Shown piece after piece: positions 1 to 7,773 of a DNA stretch of 64,000 bases. The translations under genes were made by a program, and so were the position numbers. Within the stretch, counting starts at the first letter, position 1; every line of letters starts with the position of its first letter. Source of the DNA: Microbacterium forte. GTDB taxonomy: Bacteria > Actinomycetota > Actinomycetes > Actinomycetales > Microbacteriaceae. The notes beneath the pieces were generated by a model that saw only the letters and a program-made list of their open reading frames with translations, was not told the DNA's origin and did no database searches. Where the stretch lies: NCBI RefSeq assembly GCF_031885415.1, contig NZ_CP116871.1, forward strand, positions 248,001 through 312,000, written 5' to 3'.

Positions 1-41
1 GCGGCTGCGCTCCGTCACAGGTACTCAAGGAGATCGCATGA
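1..41 (+). CDS. 3' end of an upstream phage gene (partial)
   Basis: The third forward frame is open from the window edge to a TGA at 39-41 and encodes only the tail GCAPSQVLKEIA. Its stop overlaps the ATG of the next gene as ATGA, the same coupling seen throughout this prophage, which is the main reason to read it as a real gene end. Function cannot be judged. With so few codons it could also be chance. Confidence 0.35.
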   Translation, partial: GCAPSQVLKEIA

Positions 42-358
42 CCGCCACCGCCCCCACAGACAACCGCATCGGCTTCGCAGACCGCCTCGCACTCTCCGCG
101 AAGCTCTGGGATGCATCCGACGCATTCACCATCGAATCGACGCTCTGGACAGGCCAGGCGCAAGCCGACTGCCGCCGCAGCGCACGACAGCTCGCCACGA
201 CCGCGCGCTACATCCTCTCGGGAGCGATCAGCGTCGCCGAGGCGGAAGCGTTCACCGAAGCATCGAGGAAGGCGCTCGGCCAGGTCGCCGGGGCACGTCG
301 CCTCCGCGATTCGCTCAGAGCGCCGCAGAAGCGACAGAACGGCTCGACCGATGCATGA
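38..358 (+). CDS. Small hypothetical phage protein (106 aa)
   Basis: I do not recognise this protein. It is mostly helical, alanine- and arginine-rich, with no membrane segment. The ATG at 38 is chosen because AAGGAG lies 5 nt upstream, although the frame is open back to the window edge. It ends in TGA at 356-358, overlapping the next small gene by 8 bp. It sits at the head of the visible phage cluster, before the methylase and packaging genes, so an early or middle accessory role is likely; that is inference from position only. Confidence 0.6.
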   Translation: MTATAPTDNRIGFADRLALSAKLWDASDAFTIESTLWTGQAQADCRRSARQLATTARYILSGAISVAEAEAFTEASRKALGQVAGARRLRDSLRAPQKRQNGSTDA

Positions 359-473
359 CTACATCCCGACCGTGATAGGCCTTCCTGCCGCTGCCCTGGC
401 CTGCCTCTGGCTCTGGTGGCTCGAACGCCGAGACGCCCGAACCGCCAACGAAGAGAACCGGAGAACGCGATGA
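351..473 (+). CDS. Tiny single-span membrane protein of the prophage (40 aa)
   Basis: A 40-residue protein starting at ATG 351. Residues about 6-24 form one hydrophobic, tryptophan-rich span (ending LACLWLWWL), followed by a charged tail rich in Arg and Glu, so it is predicted to sit in the inner membrane with the tail in the cytoplasm. It overlaps the gene before by 8 bp and the methylase after it by 4 bp (ATGA), which supports translation. Function is unknown. Small membrane proteins of this type are frequent accessory genes in actinophages. Confidence 0.5.
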   Translation: MHDYIPTVIGLPAAALACLWLWWLERRDARTANEENRRTR

Positions 474-988
474 CAACGCTCCCGATGTTCACCGCTCCTA
501 TCGAACGCACAGAGACCGACGAACGCTACACCCCGCGCTGGGTATTCGACGCGCTCGGCGAGACGTTCGATCTTGATCCCGCCAGCCCCGTCGACGCCGA
601 GACGAAGGTGCCGGCGCTCCGTCGTTTCACTCGCGTCGACGACGGCCTCGCTCAGCAGTGGGAAGGGTTCGTCTGGTGTAACCCACCCTTCTCGAACACC
701 ACACCGTGGGCCGAACGGATGCTGGCGCACGACAATGGCATATTCCTCGGCCCGTTTGCGAACGCTCGCTGGACGCAATGGATGCTCGGATCGGCCCGCG
801 TCACCTGGCTCATGCGCGATTTCGCCTTCGACCACCCCACCCACGCCGGGAAGCGCTCGAGCATGCCGCTCGCCATGTACGCGCTCGGTCGCCGCGCTGA
901 GGTTGCCGTGAGACGCGCTGCGAGATCTCTGCCCGAGGCGGGCCGACTCGTGCAGATCGCCCGCCCTGATCGGGAGGAGGGCCGGTGA
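470..988 (+). CDS. Phage DNA N-6-adenine methyltransferase (Dam-like)
   Basis: The 172-aa product fits the phage Dam family (PF05869-type): an N-terminal stretch RYTPRWVFDALGETFDLDP that marks these enzymes, then the catalytic-type motif CNPPFSN at about residues 69-75. These enzymes transfer a methyl group from S-adenosylmethionine to adenine N6 in DNA. The family is usually encoded alone, without a partner nuclease, and is thought to protect phage DNA from host restriction. The ATG at 470 overlaps the previous stop by 4 bp. The target sequence cannot be read from this window. Confidence 0.8.
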   Translation: MTTLPMFTAPIERTETDERYTPRWVFDALGETFDLDPASPVDAETKVPALRRFTRVDDGLAQQWEGFVWCNPPFSNTTPWAERMLAHDNGIFLGPFANARWTQWMLGSARVTWLMRDFAFDHPTHAGKRSSMPLAMYALGRRAEVAVRRAARSLPEAGRLVQIARPDREEGR

Positions 989-1188
989 CCGAGTCGCAGA
1001 CCCGCCGCGCGTGGGCCACCCCGGAACAGCTCGCCGAATGGCTCCAGCTCGGCGCTCAGGGTGCCCGCAAGCTGCGCACGATGCGCCGAGACGGCACCGG
1101 CCCGAAGTTCCTCACCGTAGGCCGCGAGATCCGCTATGCATGGGTTGACGTGCACGCCTGGTGCGCCGCGAGGCGCGACCGTGGGTAG
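985..1188 (+). CDS. Small helix-turn-helix protein (excisionase/MerR-like)
   Basis: A 67-aa basic protein with the pattern of HTH_17/excisionase-like domains: WATPEQLAEWLQL near the N-terminus, then a wing-like segment GTGPKFLTVGREIRYAWVDVHAW. It should bind DNA. GTG at 985 overlaps the methylase stop as GTGA, and GGAGGAGG lies just upstream at about 972. It could be a recombination directionality factor, but it is 15 kb from the integrase, so a transcription regulator or packaging-associated DNA-binding protein is equally possible. Confidence 0.65.
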   Translation: MTESQTRRAWATPEQLAEWLQLGAQGARKLRTMRRDGTGPKFLTVGREIRYAWVDVHAWCAARRDRG

Positions 1189-1873
1189 GCGCGGCGGGCG
1201 CGCGTCTCAGAGCCTCACCCGGCTCGTGCTGGAGACGTACGGCCCCGTCTGCTGGCTCAAGCTCCCAGGGTGCACCGGCATCGCGACGACGAAGGATCAC
1301 GTCATCCCGCACGCCGCCGGCGGCCCGGACACGCTGGAGAACATGCGCCCCGCGTGCAAGCCGTGCAACAGCAAGCGGCAAGACCGCGTGATCAGCGGCT
1401 ATGGTGCCGCCGTCATCGTCGTCACCGGCCCGCCGGCGGCAGGCAAGACCACGCACGTGCTGGAGCACGCACGCCCCACCGACGTGATCATTGACATGGA
1501 TCGCATCGCGCGCGCCCTCATGCCCCTCGACCCCGACAGCTCACACGACTACCCCGAGCACGTCCGACACGTGGCGATCGCAGCACGCAAGGCAGCCATC
1601 CGCCGAGCTACCCGCCTGCGCGAGCGCATCACCGTATGGCTCATCCACGCCATACCCCAGCCCGACGACCTCGCCGAGTACCGAGCCCTAGGGTGGCGCA
1701 TCGAGACCATCGACCCAGGCCGCGCCATCGTAGAGCAGCGCGCCCGCACCATGCGCCCCGCCTCGATGATGCACCACGTCGAGCGCTGGTACGCCACCCA
1801 CCAAGACCCCGAGGTATCAGTAGCAGCCATGCTCGCCACGCCTCAGGCCCCATCAGCAGGCGGTGACTGGTGA
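1181..1873 (+). CDS. HNH endonuclease fused to a P-loop ATPase/kinase-like domain
   Basis: From GTG 1181 the product is 230 aa. Residues about 20-70 form an HNH nuclease: zinc-type cysteines C24, C31, C59 and C62, the core KDHVIPH (D39, H40) and N63. Immediately after comes a second domain with a Walker A motif GPPAAGKT at 83-90 and a following IIDMDRIA segment typical of small P-loop kinases. HNH proteins beside terminases are a known part of headful/cos packaging in many tailed phages; the fused P-loop domain is less usual. The start at 1181 overlaps the previous gene by 8 bp; an ATG at 1136 would overlap by 53 bp. Two genes downstream lie the terminase subunits. Confidence 0.75.
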   Translation: MGRRGGRASQSLTRLVLETYGPVCWLKLPGCTGIATTKDHVIPHAAGGPDTLENMRPACKPCNSKRQDRVISGYGAAVIVVTGPPAAGKTTHVLEHARPTDVIIDMDRIARALMPLDPDSSHDYPEHVRHVAIAARKAAIRRATRLRERITVWLIHAIPQPDDLAEYRALGWRIETIDPGRAIVEQRARTMRPASMMHHVERWYATHQDPEVSVAAMLATPQAPSAGGDW

Positions 1874-2121
1874 GCGACGTGCGCGAGGTGTCCGACTACC
1901 ACGAATGGATGGCCGGCACAGTGGCCGGCGCGGGCGAACGCCTCGATGGTGCGCTGCGCGAACTGTTCGAGCCCTTCGCCAAGGCTCTCAGTGCAGCACT
2001 CGACGCTGGTCTGCTCCAGTTGGAGGCCCGTTTTTCCGACCGAGAACGCACGGAAGCCCCGCGACCACCGTCCCCATCCCCCCAGGTCACGCCAGAAAAA
2101 AGAAAGCGAGCGAGGCCATGA
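1870..2121 (+). CDS. Hypothetical phage protein (83 aa)
   Basis: I do not recognise it. The first 55 residues are predicted helical (EWMAGTVAGAGERLDGAL onward), and the last 30 are proline- and lysine/arginine-rich and probably disordered. GTG at 1870 overlaps the HNH gene stop as GTGA, and the stop overlaps the next ATG as ATGA, so translation looks coupled. Position between the HNH protein and the terminase small subunit suggests a packaging-related accessory, without direct evidence. Confidence 0.55.
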   Translation: MSDVREVSDYHEWMAGTVAGAGERLDGALRELFEPFAKALSAALDAGLLQLEARFSDRERTEAPRPPSPSPQVTPEKRKRARP

Positions 2122-2504
2122 ACTCGACGCTCCCAGGCCTCGAAATCGAGGGGCAAAACGCGCCGAATCAGCATGGTTACGGCCAAGGCGCGACCGAATC
2201 GGAGACACGCGCAGCGATCGCCGAGATATCCGAGACAATCCCGCTCGCCGGCATCCGGCGCACCCTCGCACAGTCCGCGATCGCCCTCGCCATCAGCATC
2301 GACCGCGGCAACAACAAGGGCCGATCGGTCGCGAACGATGTGCAGCAGCTCGTCGCGATCATGATGCAGCTCGCGCCGGTCGAAGCCGGCGATGACACCC
2401 ACGACGATTCAGCGCTCAGCCCCGACACCAGGAGACTCCTTGACGCCTTTGCAGCTCCCGCACGGACTGACGACGCCGCGGAAGGTGACGCCCCGGAACT
2501 TTGA
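2118..2504 (+). CDS. Probable terminase small subunit
   Basis: The 128-aa product starts at ATG 2118 with AGCGAGCGAGG upstream. The middle holds a conserved-looking helical block, RTLAQSAIALAISIDRGN followed by KGRSVANDVQQL, like the small terminase subunits of actinophages, which recognise the phage packaging site and hand it to the large subunit. The C-terminus is acidic. It lies directly before the large terminase gene and overlaps it. The assignment rests on this position and the helical block; there is no clear HTH, so confidence is moderate. Confidence 0.6.
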   Translation: MNSTLPGLEIEGQNAPNQHGYGQGATESETRAAIAEISETIPLAGIRRTLAQSAIALAISIDRGNNKGRSVANDVQQLVAIMMQLAPVEAGDDTHDDSALSPDTRRLLDAFAAPARTDDAAEGDAPEL

Positions 2505-3894
2505 GCACGCGACCCACGGCCCCAAGGTCGCCGCGGTCGCAGCCGAGATGGGGCAGCCGCTCATCCCGTGGCAGCGCTACGTCGCGGACGTTGGCCTGGA
2601 GGTCGACAGCTTCGGGCAGTTCGTGTACTCGATCGTCGTCGTCACCGTGCCTCGCCAGGCCGGCAAGACGACCCTTGACCTATCCGGCTCGATCCAGAAC
2701 TGCCTGATGGGGCCGCGCCGGCGCACGTGGTACACCGCGCAATCCGGCCAGCACGCCACCGAGAAGTTCCTCGAGATGGCCGAGCTCTGGGAGGCATCCG
2801 CCATCCGGCAGCTCGCGCCGAACGTCCGCCGTTCGAACGGTTCGGCAGCGCTCCAGTTCGTCAACGGATCCAAGTTCCGGCCGTTCGCCCCCGTCGAGGG
2901 CGCTCTCGACGGCAAGCAATCCGACCGCACGAGCCTCGATGAGTTCTGGTACTGGTCAAGCGCGCAGTACGCCGTGCTGCGCGCATCGTTCGCCGCCACG
3001 CAGACCACGCGCCGGCTCGTCACCGGCCAGCGCCCGCAGACCTGGATCTGGTCGACCGAGGGCACCGTCGAAAGCACCGCCCTGAACGAAATGCTCGCCG
3101 AGCTGCGCAGCGGCGATCACGACCCCTCGATCGCATTCTTCGACTTCGGTATCGACGAGGACGATGACCCGTTCGACCTCGATCGCGTCTACGAGCGGCA
3201 CCCCGGCGCCGGCTTTCTGTTCACCCGTGAGGACATGGATGGTTTCAAGGCGCAGTTCCAAGACTCGCCCGGTGAGTTTGCCCGCGCCTACGGCAATCGT
3301 CGCACCGGCGCGACGGAACGCGTCATCCCGCTCCAGCCCTGGAAGGACGCCGCCTGGAACGACGAGACGCCGCCGGCACCCGGCCGCGTCTGCTTCGCAG
3401 CGGCCGTCGGCGTCGATGGCGTCGACACGACGATCACCGCGACCCAGCTCCACGGCCCCGGCACGCTGTCGGCCGTCGTCAAGGGCGGCTGGATGGAAAG
3501 CACTTATGGCGCGCTCGACAAGCTCCGTGAGATGCGCGCGAAGTACCCGGATGCCGGCTTCATCATCGACCCCTATGGGCCGTCCGCCGCGCTCCACGAC
3601 GAGGCCGAACGCGACGGCTTCGAGCTGATACCCCTCACGCCGAGCGATGCCGTCGCCGCCACTCAGGCGACCGTCGCCGGCATCAAGAACCCCGCCGGCC
3701 CCACCTGGCGCTATCGACCGCATCCCAAGCTGAACGACGCCGCCGAGCTTGCGACGAAGCGATTCGCCGGCGACGGAACGTGGCTATTCGGCCGGCGCGC
3801 ATCTGTCGGCTCCATCAGCGCGATCGAGTCCGCCAATCTCGGCAGCTACGGCATTCATCACCTGCCGGCCGTGCGCGCATTCCAGCTCGGCTGA
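2440..3894 (+). CDS. terL: Terminase large subunit
   Basis: The ATPase/nuclease motor that drives DNA into the prohead. With the TTG start at 2440 (484 aa) it shows an adenine-binding PWQR at 43-46, Walker A PRQAGKTT at 71-78 and Walker B SLDEF at 165-169 with the catalytic Glu. A C-terminal RNase H-like nuclease half follows, with acidic residues in VGVDGVDTT and FIIDPYG. Length is normal for the family. TTG 2440 is preferred because AGGAG ends 5 nt before it; ATG 2392 (500 aa) is the alternative but would overlap the small subunit by 113 bp and has a weaker ribosome site. Confidence 0.93.
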   Translation: MTPLQLPHGLTTPRKVTPRNFEHATHGPKVAAVAAEMGQPLIPWQRYVADVGLEVDSFGQFVYSIVVVTVPRQAGKTTLDLSGSIQNCLMGPRRRTWYTAQSGQHATEKFLEMAELWEASAIRQLAPNVRRSNGSAALQFVNGSKFRPFAPVEGALDGKQSDRTSLDEFWYWSSAQYAVLRASFAATQTTRRLVTGQRPQTWIWSTEGTVESTALNEMLAELRSGDHDPSIAFFDFGIDEDDDPFDLDRVYERHPGAGFLFTREDMDGFKAQFQDSPGEFARAYGNRRTGATERVIPLQPWKDAAWNDETPPAPGRVCFAAAVGVDGVDTTITATQLHGPGTLSAVVKGGWMESTYGALDKLREMRAKYPDAGFIIDPYGPSAALHDEAERDGFELIPLTPSDAVAATQATVAGIKNPAGPTWRYRPHPKLNDAAELATKRFAGDGTWLFGRRASVGSISAIESANLGSYGIHHLPAVRAFQLG

Positions 3895-3904
3895 GATCGG
3901 TCAC

Positions 3905-3932
3905 GACCGGTCACGAAATGTCGTGACCGGTC
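3905..3932. repeat. Perfect 12-bp inverted repeat between terminase and portal genes
   Basis: GACCGGTCACGA and TCGTGACCGGTC flank a 4-nt AATG loop. A further GGTCACGA copy lies at 3899-3906. The repeat sits in the 92-bp gap after the large terminase stop, the longest gap in the visible structural gene block. No T-run follows, so it could be an operator, an RNA processing site or a terminator of the no-T-tail kind; the sequence alone cannot decide. Confidence 0.7.
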
Positions 3933-3986
3933 GCCGGCGGTCGCGATTCTTGGGACTCGTGATCGCTCGCCGCCACAGTCGTGGTC

Positions 3987-5225
3987 ATGTCGTTCATCAA
4001 CACAGTCCGCGAGAAGGTCACCAAGGCCATCGAGTGGCTTAACGAGGTGCCGGATGCCCCAGCCGGCTACCCCGCGGACGTGTTCCCCGATGGGCGGCAG
4101 CGGCAGGCGGCGGTGACGACGGAACGTGCCCTCTCACTCTCGACTCTCTACAGCGGCATTCAGATTCACGCGACCGCCGCCTGCCAGCTCTCGATCTCCG
4201 TCGAGCGCGACGGCGAGATCATCCCGACGCCGCAGCTCGTCCTGCAGCCTGACGTGGACGACACCCGATCGGCATTCATCGAGTACACCGTCGTGTCGCT
4301 CTACATCGACGGAAACGCGTTCTGGCGCATCATCCGCAACGCCGAGGGCCGCGTCGTCAATCTCGTGCCCCTGAACCCCAACGAGGTCACGGTTTACGTC
4401 GAGTACGACGCGAACAACGTCGAGACGATCAAGTACGGATGGCGCGGACTCACCCTCACGCGCCGCGATATCAAGCACCTTCAGCTGCTCCGCGTGCCCG
4501 GCCTTCGCCGCGGGCTCGGCCCGATCCAGGCCGCGCAGATCGAAGTGCGCGGCGCGCTCGACGCCCGCGACTACGGCGCATTGTGGCTCTCGGATTCCAG
4601 CATCCCGGACGGCGTGCTCTCGACCGATCAGGAACTTGCACCCGGCGACGCCGCGAAGTACAAGAACGTCTGGTACGGCCGCAACCCCGACGGCACCGCA
4701 CCGACCGCGACCGACTCGAAGTCGAAGGTTCGCGAGCGGCTGCGCGTGCTCGGCAAGGGACTCACGTACAGCCCGCTGCTGCTCAAGCCGTCCGACGTGC
4801 AGTTTCTCGAGTCGCAGCAGTACTCGACCATCCAGATGGCCCGTCTGATCGGTGCGCCGGCCTCGCTCATGCTCGTGGCCGTCGAGGGCTCCAGCGAGAC
4901 GTACAGCAACGTCGAACAGGAATGGATCGGGTACGCCCGGTTCCGCCTCATGAAGCCGCTGCGCGAGATCGAGGAAGCCCTCACGTCGCTGCTACCCGGC
5001 AAGCAGACGGCGCGATTCAAGATCGACGCGCTGCTGCGCTCCGACACCAAGACCCGCTACGAGGCACACGCGATGTCTCTCGACCCCCAGAAGGGCTGGG
5101 CTCTCCTCGACGAAGTTCGCCAGCTCGAAGGGCTCCCCGCCCTCACCACCGAGCAGCGCGCCGAGCTGGATGCACGCCGCGTCACCAAGACCCCCGCCCC
5201 GACCCCGGAGAACGCGAATGCCTGA
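3987..5225 (+). CDS. Phage portal protein (HK97-type)
   Basis: A 412-aa portal, the usual length for the HK97/PF04860 family. It forms the dodecameric ring at the capsid vertex through which DNA passes. Family-like features are LSLSTLYSGIQIHA near the N-terminus, LYIDGNAFWRIIRN (about 107-120) and VQFLESQQYSTIQMARLIGAP in the C-terminal half. The ATG at 3987 is chosen over GTG 3981. The last codons overlap the start of the protease-capsid gene by 8 bp, the conserved terminase-portal-protease-capsid order. Confidence 0.92.
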   Translation: MSFINTVREKVTKAIEWLNEVPDAPAGYPADVFPDGRQRQAAVTTERALSLSTLYSGIQIHATAACQLSISVERDGEIIPTPQLVLQPDVDDTRSAFIEYTVVSLYIDGNAFWRIIRNAEGRVVNLVPLNPNEVTVYVEYDANNVETIKYGWRGLTLTRRDIKHLQLLRVPGLRRGLGPIQAAQIEVRGALDARDYGALWLSDSSIPDGVLSTDQELAPGDAAKYKNVWYGRNPDGTAPTATDSKSKVRERLRVLGKGLTYSPLLLKPSDVQFLESQQYSTIQMARLIGAPASLMLVAVEGSSETYSNVEQEWIGYARFRLMKPLREIEEALTSLLPGKQTARFKIDALLRSDTKTRYEAHAMSLDPQKGWALLDEVRQLEGLPALTTEQRAELDARRVTKTPAPTPENANA

Positions 5226-7050
5226 CCTGACCACCGCCCGCGACCGCTTCGCCGCCCTCGCCGCCCGCACCCCCTCGACTTTCAACCTCACCACCGACGA
5301 GGACACCCGCGCGGCCACCGTGCATCTGTACGGCGTCGTCGGCGGCTATTGGGGCGGCATCGACGCCGACGAGCTGGTGCCGGCTATCCGCTCGCTCGAC
5401 GTGGACACGCTCCAGGTCTACGTGAACAGCCCCGGCGGCGACGTGTACGACGGCATCGCGATCCGCAACGCGCTGCGCCAGCACAAGGCGCGCATCGTCG
5501 TCAACATCGACGGCCTCGCCGCGTCTGCCGCGTCGTTCATCGCGTGCGCCGGCGATGAAGTCGTGATGGGGGAGAACGCCGAGATCATGATTCACGACGC
5601 ATGGTCGTACGCCGTCGGCAACGCGGAAGACATGCGCAACAAGGGTGCCGACCTCGATCGCGTGAGCGACAACATCGCCGCGATGTACGCAGCGAAGGCC
5701 GGCGGCGATGCCCCCGCCTGGCGCGAGCTGATGAAGGCCGAGACGTGGTACTCGGCGAGCGAGGCGGTCGCCGCCGGCCTCGCAGACCGCCTCGACAGCG
5801 ACAGCGACGAGGACGACGACGCAGACGCAGCCGTCGAGAACGTGTTCGACCTGACCATGTACGCCCATGCGGGCCGCGCCGCGGCATCCGCGCCCATCTC
5901 CGTCGCCGCCCTGGCGTCGAACCGAAAGGAACGCCCCATGCCCGAAATCACGCAGGACTACCTCGACCAGGCTCTGGCCGACCACCAGGAGGCGCAGAAC
6001 CGCGTGCTCGAAACCCGCCTCGCCGGGATCTCGAACGCCGCCGGCACCCCTGGCCCCACCTGGCCGACCTTCGGTCACTTCATCAAGGATCTCATCGGCG
6101 GCTCTGCCGACGCGATGGCGTTCTACGAGACCCACGCGGCGTACGACGGTTCGACCACGGCCGACGACAAGCAGCCGAACACCTGGATTCGCGATGCCAT
6201 CCACCTGATCCGCCGCACGCGCAAGATCATGGGCGAGTTCTCCACGCAGCCGCTCCCCGCCGACGGCATGACGCTCGAGTACCTCCAGCTCGAATCCAAC
6301 AGCATCGCCGTCGCGAAGCAGACCGCCGAGGGTGCCGATCTCGTCAAGGGCAAGGTGTCGCTGAAGAGCGATTCCACCCCCGTCGAGACCTACGGCGGCT
6401 GGACCGAGCTGACCCGTCAGCAGATCGACCGCGGCAGCGCCGCATACATCTCGACCGCGAACACGGCCATGACGCTGGAGTACGCCCGCGCGACCGAGGA
6501 AGTCATCCGCGATCTGCTGCGCGAGATCATCGCCTCGAAGATCGCCGGCAACCCGGCGCTCTCGATCGCGGCCGACGCGACCGCGTACGAGTGGCTGGAT
6601 CTCATCGTGGACGCCGCCGGCCTGTTCGATGACCTGTCGTTCAACCTCGACGGCGGTCTCGTCTCGAAGGACGTGTTCAAGCGCCTCATCCGCCTGGAGG
6701 ACACCAACGGAAACAGCCTCATGCGCGTGTGGGGCACCGGCATGAACCAGATTGGCGAACTCGACCTCCGCGAGATCACCGGCGACCTGGCGAGCGTCCA
6801 GTTCAAGATCCTCCCCGGCGCGACCGCCAACACCGTCGAGTTTCACGACCGCCTCGGCATCACGACCTGGGAAAGCCCCGGCGCACCGTTCCGGCTCCAG
6901 GACTCGAACGTGGTCAACCTGACGGAAGCGATCTCGCAGTACGGCTACCTGGCCGCTGCATCGCAGTTCCCCGACGCCATCCAGGCCGTCGAGGTCACCC
7001 CCGCCGGCGCTGCTCGCATCGCGGCTGACGACGACGAGCTGCTGGCCTAA
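5218..7050 (+). CDS. Fused capsid maturation protease (ClpP-type) and major capsid protein
   Basis: One uninterrupted frame of 610 aa joins two head genes. Residues about 30-190 are a ClpP/S14-like protease: YVNSPGGDVYDG at 68-79, catalytic Ser103 in GLAASAAS, His126 in IMIHDAW, and Asp145/147 as candidate third member. An acidic linker (SDSDEDDD) and an alanine-rich stretch follow. From Met241 the sequence is an HK97-fold capsid protein of 370 aa. The protease would cut the linker during prohead maturation. The internal ATG at 5938 has AAAGGA 7 nt upstream, so free capsid protein could also be made by internal initiation. Confidence 0.9.
   Translation: MPDLTTARDRFAALAARTPSTFNLTTDEDTRAATVHLYGVVGGYWGGIDADELVPAIRSLDVDTLQVYVNSPGGDVYDGIAIRNALRQHKARIVVNIDGLAASAASFIACAGDEVVMGENAEIMIHDAWSYAVGNAEDMRNKGADLDRVSDNIAAMYAAKAGGDAPAWRELMKAETWYSASEAVAAGLADRLDSDSDEDDDADAAVENVFDLTMYAHAGRAAASAPISVAALASNRKERPMPEITQDYLDQALADHQEAQNRVLETRLAGISNAAGTPGPTWPTFGHFIKDLIGGSADAMAFYETHAAYDGSTTADDKQPNTWIRDAIHLIRRTRKIMGEFSTQPLPADGMTLEYLQLESNSIAVAKQTAEGADLVKGKVSLKSDSTPVETYGGWTELTRQQIDRGSAAYISTANTAMTLEYARATEEVIRDLLREIIASKIAGNPALSIAADATAYEWLDLIVDAAGLFDDLSFNLDGGLVSKDVFKRLIRLEDTNGNSLMRVWGTGMNQIGELDLREITGDLASVQFKILPGATANTVEFHDRLGITTWESPGAPFRLQDSNVVNLTEAISQYGYLAAASQFPDAIQAVEVTPAGAARIAADDDELLA
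5926..5940 (+). promoter_or_regulatory. Internal ribosome site and start codon for unfused capsid protein
   Basis: Within the fused gene, AAAGGA (5927-5932) precedes ATG 5938 by a normal spacing. The codon encodes Met241, exactly at the boundary between protease and capsid domains. This is the arrangement expected if both a fusion and a shorter 370-aa capsid protein are translated. Whether it is used cannot be seen from sequence. Confidence 0.5.
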
Positions 7051-7052
7051 GC

Positions 7053-7373
7053 ATGCCCGAGACGACGCCCGCCACCACCCTCGAATGGTACGTCCAAGCC
7101 GTCACGGCCGACGCGGCATTCGCGAAGGAATCCGAGGAGGTTGCAACGCAGATGGTCACCGATTTCATCGGTGCCGGCAACCCCTTCAAGGTTCCGGAAA
7201 AGGTGGTGGCGCGCGCCGTGCTCGAAGTGGGCGCAGACCTCTACTACCGGAAGGCGAGCCGTAACGGCGTCGTCACGATGGAAGGCGTAGAGCCGCAGAT
7301 GTTCCGACTGAACCGCGATCCGATGGCAGCGGCCTACCCGCTGCTGCGCCGCTATCTCGTGATGGGACTCTGA
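7053..7373 (+). CDS. Head-to-tail adaptor (gp6-like connector)
   Basis: A 106-aa mostly helical protein with the layout of phage head-tail connector/adaptor proteins: a central helix VVARAVLEVGADLYYRKAS and a C-terminal RDPMAAAYPLLRRYL. These proteins form a ring beneath the portal and close the head after packaging. It lies 2 bp after the capsid gene, in the standard position, and shares one base with the next gene (TGATG). Confidence 0.75.
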   Translation: MPETTPATTLEWYVQAVTADAAFAKESEEVATQMVTDFIGAGNPFKVPEKVVARAVLEVGADLYYRKASRNGVVTMEGVEPQMFRLNRDPMAAAYPLLRRYLVMGL

Positions 7374-7762
7374 TGGTCGCCCCGCGCATCGTCCAGGCCA
7401 ACGCGAAGGCCGGACAGCTCCGCGCCATGCTCGCCGAGGCCGGCCTCGATCAAGTGACCGTGACCCTCGACGCGCGCGAGATCGCGTCCGCCGCTCGACA
7501 TGGCGTCATCGTGATCTCGCCGCCCGATCTCACCTTCGTGACGTTCACGAGCACCGAGGCGACCTACGAGCTGTCAGTCATCGCCGGCCCGGCGGACAAC
7601 CTTCTGCACGCGTGGGAAACGCTCGACTCGATCATCGAGGCGCTGCGCGCCGGGCAGCTCGACATGACGACCGCCCGCGGGGAGATGTTCGCCCCGGCCA
7701 GCTCGGCACCCCTGCCCGGCTACACGATCAACCTCAATCCCGACACTCTCATCGACGACTGA
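7373..7762 (+). CDS. Probable tail terminator / head-tail joining protein
   Basis: A 129-aa alpha/beta protein with a mixed pattern (VTVTLDAREI, GVIVISPPDLTF, YELSVIAGPADNLLHAWETLDSIIEAL) like tail terminator or minor tail proteins that cap the tail tube and bind the connector. The position between adaptor and major tail protein fits. There is no decisive motif, so the assignment rests mainly on gene order and fold pattern. Confidence 0.6.
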   Translation: MVAPRIVQANAKAGQLRAMLAEAGLDQVTVTLDAREIASAARHGVIVISPPDLTFVTFTSTEATYELSVIAGPADNLLHAWETLDSIIEALRAGQLDMTTARGEMFAPASSAPLPGYTINLNPDTLIDD

Positions 7763-7773
7763 AAGCAGGAACC

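Noticed and set aside
5182..6846. 554-codon minus-strand open frame antisense to the protease-capsid gene
   Set aside because: Shadow frame with low-complexity Arg/Gly/Asp content; the plus strand carries the ClpP and capsid motifs.
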